Below, piece after piece: positions 47,011 through 58,817 of a DNA stretch of 64,000 bases. The DNA is from Bolinopsis microptera (lineage: Eukaryota > Ctenophora > Tentaculata > Lobata > Bolinopsidae), in assembly GCF_026151205.1 (NCBI RefSeq), contig NC_087076.1, forward strand, positions 16,891,142 to 16,955,141, read 5' to 3'. A model generated the notes under the pieces. That model searched no databases. It was given only the letters and a program-made list of their open reading frames with translations, and was not told where the DNA came from. The translations under genes and the position numbers were made by a program. The stretch's first letter is position 1. The number at the start of each line of letters is the position of its first letter.

Positions 47011-48751
47011 ATGTTGGAGTTTCTTGTGTCTAAAGTTGCCATGATGCTTACACTGGGCATGTTTTCCACAGGAATGTAAGTCTTTCTGACTATTTAACTT
47101 AAAATTCAGTTTTCCCTTAAGAATAATACTTTAATCAATGTGGATATTTTAATTTTGAAAAATATTTGGTTATCAAAAATGTTATTTAGAAATTGTTTAA
47201 AGTTTGAAGTGTAACTGTTGATAAAATATTAACATATTCGTAGAATTGATGAACAGGATCACTCAGATCAGAAACATCTATAATATCCATGAAAATCGTT
47301 AGCCCTTTCAAAGTGCAGCTATATTAACTGCAACGTTTTCAGGCATACAGTACAAAAGATAAGAAGGAAAGGCACAGGAGATACCCCGATACTACCATTT
47401 TGTGCCTTTGCAACAGGGTTAGTGCTCAGTTTAATTCCAGATTCTTCTGTTTTGATTGGATTGTAATTCATTGATCACATACCCTATCATTATTACCTCA
47501 CAGCACACTACCACACTACCTTACAGCACACTAACACACTACCTTACAGCACACTAACACACTACCTTACAGCACACTAACACACTACCTCACAGCACAG
47601 TGCACACTTTAAACACACTACTCCTCAGTTGTTTTATCTGGCTCAACTACGGAATTATTACTGCTGATGGTACTCTAGCTTTCACTAACTTCGTTGGCAC
47701 ACTACTCAATTGTAGCTACGTCTTACTGTACTATTGGTACGCCCCAAATAAGGTAATAACCAAACTAATACTATTTATCTTCAAAACTAAATATTCAGTT
47801 CATATGTCTTAAATTTCTTAACATGATTGGTCTTTCTTGAACTGACTTTTCTATTCAATTATTATTCAAGATTTAAAGTTCAATAATATTTCAGAAATTA
47901 GTTTACCAAACAGTCGGACTGTTTCTTTTTCTACTCATTGGAGTTCACATGTACAGTGCGTGGTACCACGAAAGTCCAGAAGAGGCCAAGAACTTCCTCG
48001 GTTCTTGTGGTGTCTTGGTTACAATAGGAACATTCGCTTCTCCTTTAGCCCAGATGGTTTGTGCTTTTTCTCCCTTAGTAGTAATTTTGCCCACACACAT
48101 CCTATTTCTTCGTAATTCTGTAATTGCAAGGGCGTTGCTTTAAAACTGGATTCATCGTCATGCTTGATGTTATTGGGATTTAATTTGTATGTCACAAATA
48201 ATTTTAAAATAGTCATCATTATGTCATATTCTCGATCTTCAGCCACTTGGTTCAAACATCATGAAAATAATTGATAGTTTCTGGTAATTTTCCCCAATTT
48301 CATACCTGCCAACCCTAGAAACTGGTGATAAAGACGAAGAGTGCAGAGTCCATGTCGTTCCCCCTCTCTGTAATGGTTTGTGCTCAGTGTATTATGTGGT
48401 GGTGGTACGGCTACCTCATCGACGACTTCTTCGTTCAGGTAGATAAAATATGTCTTTCGAGGTTAAGTTCACAAAAGTTTATCTATATTGGACCTCGAGA
48501 GACTTCCAGCTATTGGAATATTATGTTGTAATATCTTGAATTAACTTTAAATATTCATAATATGTTATAATGTCCAGAATTAACTTTAAATATTCACATG
48601 CTGTTGTATCACTTGCGTGATTGCTAACATTCCTCATTTACAGATGCCGAACGTGTTTGGAACATTGTTGGCGATAATCCAGATTTTTGTTATCCTAAAA
48701 TATTGGGACAACAAGCCCAAGACAGTGTCCAGTGTAATGGACAACGTGTAA
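47011..48751 (+). CDS. SWEET1: SWEET (MtN3/saliva) sugar transporter, 6 exons
   Basis: This is a seven-helix membrane uniporter for glucose-type sugars on the plasma or Golgi membrane. Exons: 47011-47075, 47343-47417, 47629-47752, 47895-48056, 48319-48438 and 48644-48751. All have GT-AG borders and joining phases, giving 217 residues, close to the 221 of human SWEET1. Seen: helix 1 with TLGMFSTG, the helix 2 start LPFCAFATGCFIWLNYG aligned with the conserved PF...W..YG, TNFVGTLLNCSYVLLYYWY in repeat 1, SPLAQMKLVIKTKSAESMSF in repeat 2 and FGTLLAIIQIFVILKY in the last helix. Two MtN3 repeats are complete. Exon 3 starts right after a minisatellite; its acceptor (CTCCTCAG) was chosen because it gives the exact conserved spacing between PF and W. 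Confidence 0.92.
47500..47600. repeat. Minisatellite in SWEET intron 2
   Basis: Four to five copies of a 23-bp unit (CACACTACCTTACAGCACAC-type) end about 30 bp before the exon 3 acceptor. Each unit contains CAG preceded by pyrimidine-rich bases, so each is a potential decoy splice acceptor. Confidence 0.85.
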
Positions 48752-49690
48752 ACTGTTCAGATCAACACTACGCTAGGAGAACGATTAAACAATTAACGCA
48801 TATTATATAGATTTGACAATTGACAAGGGAGGACCATTTCTGCAGCCGGATGTTTTGTAATTATTAGTTCTAGTCTGGTAGTTTAATAAATATTATTATT
48901 TGATTCGCTTGAATGCATGTTATGCATGCAATGTTATAAGGTCCAGGAAATAAAAATGATCATTGACTATCGAAGATTTGCAGTTGTAAAGTTGTAACCA
49001 CTATTTGTTTTGATACGTAAAGGTATTTCAATTTTACTGATAGGAAATTATTCTGCATGCATGAATTTGTTAACTTAACGCATTTTTCTCTTTAAAGTTT
49101 AAGCTAAATTACTTGACTCTATTTTTTCTAACATTATAAAACGTTGATAGTAGTATAGGTTGACAAAAATGTTTACTTTTTTAAGAATTTAAATCGTGCT
49201 TTGGGCAGGAACTAAAGTTATTGATATAATTTTTTCAGTATTTGAAATATGAATTGCTGTAAAACTTCACATAGTATTTACTGAAGAGCAGTGCACACAT
49301 TGCGATGAGGTTAACTTTTGTACTTTAAAATAATAGATATGCAATGACACTAGGTTTATTGAATGTCACATTTACAGCATTATTTTGACTTTGATACATT
49401 GTGCGTGTCTGTACATTAGTATCTTTCTGGTATAGATTTAAATTTCATTGAATAAACGACCTTCTTATTTGTTCGAGAATTCTTACAAGACATATCAAAT
49501 GCTTTTTATGTTTGAACATTACATGGAATGATCACCGCACTTAATATTGGTATTCAACATCTAATTGGTATTCAACATCATATTGGTATTCAACATCTAA
49601 TCATTATAACCTAAATAACGATAAAATGTAAATGTAATATTCGTTGTACAATCACTGGAACATAAACTCATTTTCACTACAGTTTCAAAC
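48752..49690. other. SWEET-KPTN intergenic region
   Basis: An AATAAA at about 48885 probably serves the SWEET transcript. A short direct repeat of TTGGTATTCAACAT (about 49547-49600) lies near KPTN. An acceptor-like CACTACAG precedes the KPTN ATG, which could mark a 5' UTR exon. Confidence 0.45.
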
Positions 49691-50986
49691 ATGGAACTAA
49701 ACTTCTACGAGATGCACTTTGAAGCGACAGAGCAGCCCAAACTGGAGGGAAACACGGATGCATGCAGTTTCTCCCTCCTGTGCATGACCAGCAACGGTGA
49801 CGCATTCTGTTCTCTTAACGACAAAGTTTACCACATCTTATGGAACCATGGAGATGATGATCTAGAGCGCCGGCTTTGTTTTACGCCTGGTAAAGACGGG
49901 CGCTTGCACAAGGACGAGATAATCCTTCTAGACGCACTGCACACCGAAGCTGGCACAATCGTAGCCGTTGTCTATTATCATGATCACCACGGCGGACAAT
50001 ACACTCTATCAGTCTTCCAACTGGATCTGAATACTTTAAAACTAAAGGCTAAGCAGGAGGAGAACCTGCACAAGAAACCCAACCTGGTGAGGTTATCACG
50101 TGACCTGTACAGTTCCCACATCTCAGTATTTGCTACCTACTACAGTGACCCGTGTGTACAGGTGTTTCAGTACACTAACTCGGGGTTTATCAGCAAGGTA
50201 GAGGACATCAAGGTCAAGGAGCACTATCCAGGGTTGTTCAAGTGTATGTTCCGACCAGCACCGGACAAGCGAACAATATCACGTGAGGACCATCACTCTA
50301 TGGGACCAGAAAAACGAGCAGTTCAGGAGTATATCTTGTGTATAGACGTCCTGTTAGAAGGAGATATGCAATATCTAGCCTACGGCACGGTTGATGGCAA
50401 CATTCACGTGCAAGTATCAAGTTCACATCATGGTGTTGCCTGGCAAGCTATGTATGATTGGGAGGGCCCTATATCGGCTATCAGGATTTTCAAAGTCAAA
50501 GGTTATGTGTGCCTTGTTGGAGCTTGTATGGTAGAGCAAGTCATTCTTATCACTGATATAAATCACACTAATAAACTACATAATAGGATTGTTCTTCCGG
50601 AATCTAATCTATTCGATAGTGTTACGTGTCTTAGCATCATGGATATTGATTACGATGGTGATAGTGAGATACTTGTAGGCACATATGGGAGAATATTCCT
50701 GGTGTACAAACTGCATCTATCTGAGGGAAATCTGGTGCCGTACATCGTATATAGGAGACACTACAATAGCCCAATTTATGGTATTTGTCATTCAGATATA
50801 ACAGACGATGGTATTCATGAGATTATCGTACTGACTTTCAATGGAATTCACGTTCTCCAGAGGTGTTTGAGATCTGCTCAGCAGTATATTCAGAAGCTGA
50901 TTGATAGTTCAGGGTCAACTCAGATCAAATGTCCTTTTCAAAGTGAACATTTTTCTGATAATTATGCTAGTACTCCAGAATACTGA
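49691..50986 (+). CDS. KPTN: Kaptin, KICSTOR subunit
   Basis: Kaptin is part of KICSTOR (KPTN, ITFG2, SZT2, KICS2), which holds GATOR1 at the lysosome and restrains mTORC1 when amino acids or glucose are low; it was first described as actin-associated. The product has 431 residues in a single exon, against 436 in human. It is a beta-propeller-like protein: AFCSLNDKVYHILWNH near the N-terminus, a central LAYGTVDGNIHVQV blade, and two FG-GAP-like loops, MDIDYDGDSEILVGT (about residue 316) and HSDITDDGIHEIIVLT (about 367), followed by GIHVLQRCL. The start ATG gives MELNFYEMHF directly before the conserved region. The other KICSTOR genes are not in the window. The assignment rests on remembered family resemblance in the C-terminal half. 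Confidence 0.82.
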   Translation: MELNFYEMHFEATEQPKLEGNTDACSFSLLCMTSNGDAFCSLNDKVYHILWNHGDDDLERRLCFTPGKDGRLHKDEIILLDALHTEAGTIVAVVYYHDHHGGQYTLSVFQLDLNTLKLKAKQEENLHKKPNLVRLSRDLYSSHISVFATYYSDPCVQVFQYTNSGFISKVEDIKVKEHYPGLFKCMFRPAPDKRTISREDHHSMGPEKRAVQEYILCIDVLLEGDMQYLAYGTVDGNIHVQVSSSHHGVAWQAMYDWEGPISAIRIFKVKGYVCLVGACMVEQVILITDINHTNKLHNRIVLPESNLFDSVTCLSIMDIDYDGDSEILVGTYGRIFLVYKLHLSEGNLVPYIVYRRHYNSPIYGICHSDITDDGIHEIIVLTFNGIHVLQRCLRSAQQYIQKLIDSSGSTQIKCPFQSEHFSDNYASTPEY

Positions 50987-51719
50987 TTTGTTTTTGATTT
51001 TCTTAATTTTTGTGCTGTCGATGATTTTTACCCAATTATACAATTATGTATCATGTTTATAATCTATTTCTTATAATGATCAGAAAATTTACTGAATTAC
51101 AATCTGAGAGCCTATCTTAACCATGTTAAATATAAGTGCTTTTCCCGATCATATGAGGCGATGTATTCTTAATATTTGTGGCAAGCCCGCATTTCTTGCA
51201 CCCGTTTGTGGCACGCTTCACGTTTGCCCCCATCTATATCTGACCTAATTAAAAATTACTCGCTGAATTCTCAATAATTTCAATCATAGTTGTTTATAAC
51301 AAGTGTCAGTATAAGTTTGAATAAGGTAGAATAAAAGCTTAATAATAGGCAAAATACATGATGGAGCAAGATTCATATCCGCCACAAAATCTGAGAAAAT
51401 ACGTTCTAACGTTCTGGCAGCCTTTAAAATCAGTTTTCTGGAAAGCGTAGCAGATTCACTTATAATGCATAGCGCGCTTTGAGGGGAATTATCACGTACG
51501 TTCTTTTCAATGATCTTGTAGATCTGGGCGGACATCGGGACGTGGCCTTCGATCCTATCCGTTATAACTGATCTGTGGACTGTGATATCATCAACAGATC
51601 TGTGGACTGTGATATCATCAAGAGACGGAATAATCTCCCGGGGAGTTAACGACAATTAAATATTTATGATCGGGGAAAATAGAATTCGATCACATTGGGG
51701 CTCACCCGACTGATTTAAA
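50987..51719. other. Spacer with a small unknown minus-strand ORF
   Basis: A minus frame at 51284-51655 (123 codons) includes a duplicated DDITVHRSV segment (27-bp tandem copy) and a leucine-rich C-terminus. No family was recognised and it may not be a gene. Confidence 0.35.
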
Positions 51720-54110
51720 AAGTTGGTAAATAGAGTTCAGTTACTAATAAGGAAATTGTATTGTCCATCAATTTGTTTAGATCAGATTAATTTGAATCAT
51801 ACCACTTTTGAAAATTGCAAAATCATATTGTCCCAATCTCTGTCCCATTTTCAGTTTTTGTTGACAGATTGGATGAAGTTTTTGCCCAGAAACCAATTAG
51901 TCAGTTAATTGATGATGGTATGAAACCAAAATGAGGTACTTGGAGTCAAAATCCCGAATAAAATTACAAAATCATATTGTCCCAATCTCTGTCCCATTTT
52001 CAGTTTTTGAAGATGAAATTTCCAGGACCGAAATTTTACAGTTTTTACTGATTATTTCACCTGCAACCAATTAGTAAGTCAACTGTAGATGGCATATGAC
52101 ACGATTGGGGTGCTGAAAGTTTGATTTCGGCCGGAAGAAGCGCACAGCAGAAAGCTTAACAAAACGAAAAGTTGTATTTTCAAAAGTCTGTCCTATTTTC
52201 AAATATGAAATTTTCTGAACACAAAGTTGACAGATTGGATGAAGTTTTTGCCCAGAAACCAATTAGTCAGTCAATTGATGATAATAAGAAACCAAATTGA
52301 CGTACTAGTAGTCAAAATCCCGAATAAAATTGCAAAATCATATTGTCCCAATACAATCTCTGTCCCATTTTCAGTTTTTGAAGATGAAATTTCCAGGACC
52401 GAAATTTTACAGTTTTTACTGATTATTTCACCTGCAACCAATTAGTAAGTCAACTATAGATGGCATATGATACGATTGGGGTGCTGAAAGTTTGATTTCG
52501 GCCGGAAGAAGCGCACAGCAGAAAGCTTAACAAAACGAAAAGTTGTATTTTCAAAAGTCTGTCCCATTTTCAAATATGAAATTTTCTGAACACAAATTTG
52601 ACAGATTGGATGAAGTTTTTGCCAAGAAACCAATTAGTCAGTTAATTGATGATGGTATGAAACCAAAATGAGGTACTTGGAGTCAAAATCCCGAATAAAA
52701 TTACAAAATCATATTGTCCCAATCTCTGTCCCATTTTCAGTTTTTGAAGATGAAATTCCAGGACCGAAATTTTACAGTTTTTACTGATTATTTCACCTGC
52801 AACCAATTAGTAAGTCAACTGTAGATGGCATATGACACGATTGGGGTGCTGAAAGTTTGATTTCGGCCGGAAGAAGCGCACAGCAGAAAGCTTAACAAAA
52901 CGAAAAGTTGTATTTTCAAAAGTCTGTCCCATTTTCAAATATGAAATTTTCTGAACACAAATTTGACAGATTGGATGAAGTTTTTGCCCAGAAACCAATT
53001 AGTCAGTTAATTGATGATGGTATGAAACCAAATTGAGGTACTGGGAGTCAAAATCCCGAATAAAATTGCAAAATCATATTGTCCCAATCTCTGTCCCATT
53101 TTCAGTTTTTGAAGATGAAATTTCCAGGACCGAAATTTGACAGTTTTTACTGATTATTTCACCTGCAACCAATAAGTAAGTCAACTGTAGATGGCATATG
53201 ACACGATTGGGGTGATGAAAGTTTGATTTCGGCCGGAAGAAGCGCACAGCAGAAAGCTTAACAAAACGAAAAGTTGTATTTTCAAAAGTCTGTCCCATTT
53301 TCAAATATGAAATTTTCTGAACACAAATTTGACAGATTGGATGAAGTTTTTGCCCAGAAACCAATTAGTCAGTAAATTGATGATAATAAGAAACCAAATT
53401 GACGTACTAGTAGTCAAAATCCCGAATAAAATTGCAAAATCATATTGTCCCAATACAATCTCTGTCCCATTTTCAGTTTTTGAAGATGAAATTTCCAGGA
53501 CCGAAATTTTACAGTTTTTACTGATTATTTCACCTGCAACCAATTGGTATAGTAAGTCAACTATAGATGGCATATGACACGATTGGGGTGCTGAAAGTTT
53601 GATTTCGGCCGGAAGAAGCGCACAGCAGAAAGCTTAACAAAACGAAAAGTTGTATTTTCAAAAGTCTGTCCCATTTTCAAATATGAAATTTTCTGAACAC
53701 AAATTTGACAGATTGGATGAAGTTTTTGCCCAGAAACCAATTAGTCAGTTAATTGATGATGGTATGAAACCAAAATGAGGTACTTGGAGTCAAAATCCCG
53801 AATAAAATTACAAAATCATATTGTCCCAATCTCTGTCCCATTTTCAGTTTTTGAAGATGAAATTCCAGGACCGAAATTTTACAGTTTTTACTGATTATTT
53901 CACCTGCAACCAATTAGTAAGTCAACTATAGATGGCATATGACACGATTGGGGTGCGGAAAGTTTGATTTCGGCCGGAAGAAGCGCACAGCAGAAAGCTT
54001 AACAAAACGAAAAGTTGTATTTTCAAAAGTCTGTCCCATTTTCAAATATGAAATTTTCTGAACACAAATTTGACAGATTGGATGAAGTTTTTCACCCGCA
54101 ACCAATTAGT
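51720..54110. repeat. Dimeric satellite, 366-bp unit of two 183-bp halves
   Basis: GACAGATTGGATGAAG recurs at 51863, 52229, 52600, 52965, 53331, 53706 and 54072, giving spacings of 366, 371, 365, 366, 375 and 366. Each unit contains two related halves. Both have CAACCAATTAGT or AAACCAATTAGT, then TGTCCCATTTTCA and TGAAATTT, but different middle parts (one with CGGCCGGAAGAAGCGCACAG). Units are over 95% alike by eye. Confidence 0.95.
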
Positions 54111-54640
54111 AAGTCAACTATAGATGGCATATGATACGATTGAGGTACTCAAAGTTCTATTCCCCAAGAAAGCTTTGATATTTAACTGAATATCATCAGA
54201 ATATAAAAAGAGATTTTGGAAGATTTTTGAAGAGGAGCTTTTCTGCCGTCCCCTTGACCGTAATTTCGCGGTTTTGACTGACATTTTGACCAGTGACCAA
54301 TCAGTGAGGTAGGTGAGAGTGACACAAGTCGCCATCGTGATCAAGGTACTGGAAGCAGTATATCCGGATACAACTTTGATGCAATGAAAATTTTGAATAT
54401 GTCCTACCGGTATGAACTATGACATATTATTAGAATTTCTGCTTTCCGCGACCCAAATTTCACTGTTTTGGCTGAATTTTTCTTGAATGACCATCTTACT
54501 GCATACAGGGTCACCGAGGATGGCACAAGACACGATTGAGGTGCTGGAAGTTTGATTTTGGTCGGAGGTGGTATAATTATACTACAGAAAGCTTTACAAA
54601 ACGAAAATTCGTATTAGGAAATTGAACCAAAAGTTCAAAA
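54111..54640. repeat. Diverged edge of the 183/366-bp satellite
   Basis: Weakly conserved units (GTGACCAATCAGTGAGG; GAGGTGCTGGAAGTTTGATT; GAAAGCTTTACAAAACG) continue the array with strong divergence. Confidence 0.7.
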
Positions 54641-55028
54641 ATCTATGTACACGAAATATCTAACATTGAAAGTAAATCAAGTCATACACAATCCTACCAA
54701 ACAAAAAACAAACAATAAATTCATCCTCAACAAAAAACATTTTATTTTATCGAGACCCCACATGATTTGGATTTCACGAATCATTGTTCATTAAATGAGT
54801 GTTATAACTATAAGTACATTTATTATATATTATGCGCTTTAATGTAGATTGTTTACATTGTACATCTACCGGAAGGCGTAATAATTTATAAGGCTAAACG
54901 TGAATAATAATGATAAATTAGCGAATTGTAAAATGTGTCAGTATAAAAGCGGTCAACGCAACTCCATGCACAACGAAAAGTCCTCAATCCGGAAATCCCG
55001 TCAGTAAAATACATTAAACGTATCTTAG

Positions 55029-57973
55029 TTACTTCTTCTTAAAAAATCCACTCATTTTTGAACCGAAGGCATTGCTCGGCCGCTGGTCTTTACTCGCCCT
55101 GAATAGATAAAGTAGTTAATTGTGCACTTTAAACGATTTGTTGATCAGAAATCCGAATTGCTTCTGAAACTTATTAAAGTATCGTGTTTATAAACAAGTT
55201 TTAAAAATTTGTATTTAGCTTCAAATGTGTGAGGATAGACTAGTTATAGTGCTAGCATCTAAGTTTGCAAAAATACTGACCACATGTCAAACCATATTAA
55301 AAGATACTCTAAAACGAAAACCAGCACCAAGCCCCTTAACCACACTTACATAGATGTCTTAGACAACACTTCACGTAACATGATATCAACAGTGGGCTGC
55401 TTGTCCGGTACGACCTCCTGAGCATCAGTCAGCAGAGCTTGTAGCCCCGGTACTATGTAATGTTCTATCGTATCAGTTGAAATGTAACAACACAGGATCG
55501 CTTTGTAAGCCAGGATAAGTCGTTCTGTTATGTCCCTTCGTTTGGTTTTGTTGGTTATCGCGGAGTTACTCACACCAATAGTTGCCAGTCTTGGTATCAG
55601 AACTGAGGAGGAAGTGTTATTACCTCAAATAATTATATCTACCTTAAATGAGTACCGAGCAACAAGTACAAGAAAGAGCAGCAGCAATAAGTATATTGAC
55701 GTAGTGGATGGTCGAGGTGGTTTCAAGCACAGGAACCCTCAAATCCAAAGATAAGCAGCACTTGGCCTTCGGCACTTGAAACCTCCTCAAGCCTCCACTG
55801 AGTTATTAATTATTGATATTGTTTGATTGTGCCGTAAAAATAAACAATTGTTTTATTAATACTCACAATCTCGTTGAATGTCAGGATTACAGAGAGGCAA
55901 AACAAGAGTAAAGCTCTCGATCAGCTCGCACATCATCACGTGGACATCAGAGGACACAGACTCGCTGATAAACTTATCCAGCTGTTCTCTGATACTGCTG
56001 ACTGATCCTGAAAAAGTGAAATATTTACCTCAAAAAAGTGAAATATTTACCTCATACTGTTTAATGGCATTAGAAACTTGTATATGTGCTGTTTGGTGCT
56101 GTAATGATAGGGTTCATGATCACTCAAAATCAATTTTATTTGAATGAATAGAGGGTTTTTGAGAAAATTTCATTCTGCTTGCACTCGTATTGTTGAAAAG
56201 CGAGATCATAAAACTACACAAGGCAAATTCCCATATCCAATCGCACACAATGCGGCAACAGAAAACTCACTAGAAGGCGCTTTGGATTGTTGTATTAAAA
56301 CATCATACACTAGAATTAGGATTAATGAGTTTAAAGATCGATGAAATTGAACGTAACTAAAAGTTAACATGTTCTTTGTCATAATAAAAATCTAAAATAT
56401 AAACCGACTAAAAGTTACCTGAGGAGCGCTGTAACATGACAGCGAATGAAATGACAGTAGATGTCTGAACAAACACATCTGGATCGTTAGCTAGACGGGT
56501 TAGTATAGGCATCACGTGGGTTACAATATCTTGAGGATCTGCACAGTCACACAGCCCCTGGGTAAAGAACGTGGGTTACAATATCTTGAGGATCCGCACA
56601 GTCACACAGACCTCGCAAACAGGGTGACTTTGTAATTAACCATGTGTCAGTATTACTATGTATGCATGTGTAGTGTGTAGTGTGTACTACAGCAAGGCCG
56701 TGATAACGCAACTGCTCAAAATGTCAATCTGTTTACAGTAAAAACTCGAAATCTAGAGGCCGGTTTTTCGCGGCTGTATCTCTAGTGTATCTAGAAACTA
56801 TACTAAGTATACAACGGTGGCCTGGTATATAATTAATTCTGGGGACTTACCTTACAGATTTTGGCGATGATGCCCTTCATGTGTGGGTTAGTTGCTTCCC
56901 TCAGAGCTGTATTGAGGACATTAACCAGAATGTGCAGGACTGACCGTGTCAGACTCAACTCAGCAAATGTTTCAGTGAGGGGCCCCACATCGAGGTACTG
57001 GTGAGCGTACTGGTTAAGCGTATCTCCCAGAAACTCCTTCAGCTCGGCCCGGTCCTCCTCGTTAGCCGCCAATATCCCCGCACAGTACACCGGCAACACA
57101 CGTGCATCCATCACGTGCTCTAGCAACACCGGCCTCACCACGTGCTGAACGAACGTACGACCGATCACCATCTGCATTTGAGCGAGCAGCTTGGTGAAAT
57201 CAGCCATTAAAGATTTGTCTTTAACACTCTTTATACACTCAACAAGACACGGTACAGCTGTGCTCCTGTACCACTCAGTTTGTATTTGCACACTTTCTGG
57301 TAGACTCTGCTGGACAATACTGGTGTTCAAGCTGGACAAGGCTGAGGTGTACTGACTTTTAGTGATACTCAGTATAACACATGGGTCTAACAGTCCCAGG
57401 TGGGACTCATCCGTACTCTGGGACATGGCATCAGCGGGAGCGTCCGTCACCAGAGGTTTCAACATCCCAGCTAACACGAACACGTTGCTAACATTGAGAG
57501 ACTGCAGGTATATGGCAATGTGCCGAGCTGAGGATGCAGACTGGATGGAAGAAAGAAGTTGCTGGAGGAGCATGTTGTAGCAGGTTTGGAGGTAGTGGTC
57601 ACGTGATAGCAGCCAGCAGGAGAGGGCAGGCAGGTAAAAACGGAGGGAAGTTTGTTGAACTTTACTGCTGCTGTCATGTAACGTATTTCTCAGGATCTGC
57701 AGCAACTGAGATTCGGGAAAATTGTCATTGTTGAAGTGTGAACAGCAATTATCATTTCAATTAATTAAAGCACGATAAACCGTGACACGGCGCAGAAAAT
57801 AATTAGAAATAGCAACAAAAAAACGAGAGACTCACATCAGAAGCTTTGTGTTCATTATAAATCCTTGTAATCACAAGTGACAGATTCTTTACGGCACTTT
57901 CCCGAACTGACTCGTCCTTGTCGTCTAGAACTTGTTTCAATATCGACAGGATAAGGGACGAGCAGACGTCCAC
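55029..57973 (-). CDS. RELCH: RELCH, 3' six exons (HEAT-repeat half)
   Basis: RELCH (KIAA1468) is a Rab11-binding LisH/coiled-coil/HEAT protein that tethers recycling endosomes to the trans-Golgi for OSBP-dependent cholesterol transfer. Minus-strand exons in order: 57836-57973, 56851-57705, 56419-56557, 55867-56007, 55350-55602 and 55029-55098. All have GT-AG borders and matching phases, giving 531 residues to a stop at 55029-55031. Matches to remembered human RELCH include VLPVYCAGILAANEEDRAEL, DRFLA-type HEAT helices, FLIPRLATIGVSN and LILAYKAILCCYISTDTIEH followed by YIVPGLQALL. The end is GFFKKK. The N-terminal LisH and coiled-coil exons (about half the protein) were not found up to 64000. 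They lie beyond the window, or the sulfatase gene is nested in a long intron. Confidence 0.9.
56510..56612. repeat. 45-bp duplication across a RELCH splice acceptor
   Basis: GTGGGTTACAATATCTTGAG and the following ATCTGCACAGTCACACAG occur inside the exon (about 56515-56554). They recur almost exactly in the adjacent intron (about 56571-56610). Only the exon copy is next to the CCCCTGGGTAAAG acceptor. Confidence 0.8.
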
Positions 57974-58610
57974 CTAAAAAAGAATAAGTGATAACGAAAA
58001 TTAATTATAAAGTATCACTACTGGGAATATTGGGGGACAAAGTTCTTATAGATTAAAATATTACACAATATCACACAATATTACACAATATCACACAACA
58101 TCACACAATATCACACAATATCACACAACATCACACAATATCACACAATATCACACAATATTACACAACATCACACAACAGGTGCCGTACTACACCTATA
58201 AAAGTGCCAGTAATATTGTATCTTAATATCATATGTGAACACAATACAAATTACACCAGTGTTACAACAGTTACTGGAAAACTAAGTTTTGGAAATCTAT
58301 TTACACTCTGTGTAAGGCTATTCACAATGTTCCATGTGTTTATCCCATTGACCAGCTTTAGTTTGTTTGCTGATATAGAGCTGATGTAGAGCTGATGAAT
58401 ATATCTATTTTAGGTTTCACAATTTTAATACTCTCGTTACGATTCATTGATACGGCAGTATTATTATTTCAACCATTGTCGATAAACTCAAAATCACTGC
58501 AAATGCGGCTTCTGAGAATTCCAATTCTGTAACCTTTTGAGCATTATCCCACGTAGTATAATTTCCCCCGAATTTCTCTGTCAAATTACGACAATATGTC
58601 GTCTCGTTAT
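57974..58610. other. RELCH upstream intron or flank with a short tandem repeat
   Basis: About 58065-58175 is roughly ten copies of a 10-11-bp ATCACACAAT-type unit. The remainder is AT-rich. Confidence 0.6.
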
Positions 58611-58817
58611 TTAATCGATTTAACACCGCAATTCCAGTCGCAAGCCTGGGACCACTACTAGCATTGTCACAACATCTACAAAGCTGCCATATAGCCTGAC
58701 TGACAATTTTCTCGACTGACTGACAATGTTTCTTCTTTTCCCCATTTAGAATACAAAGATTAGTACATTTTAGCTTATGATTAATATTATATTTTTACCT
58801 ATAGTTTACCTAGATTA
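58611..58817 (-). repeat. 208-bp repeat, inverted partner of 24034-24242
   Basis: It is nearly identical to the reverse complement of 24034-24242. On the minus strand the frame IVSQAIWQLCRCCDN, GPRLATGIAVLN continues beyond the repeat into NRLNNETTYCRNLTEKFGGN and a hydrophobic C-terminus (AAFAVILSLSTMVEIIILPYQ, stop at about 58444). This copy may therefore lie in its original longer frame. Confidence 0.8.

Noticed and set aside
57362-57734. Plus-strand ORFs opposite RELCH
   Set aside because: They are antisense shadows of the 855-bp RELCH exon, which has clear family similarity and splice sites.
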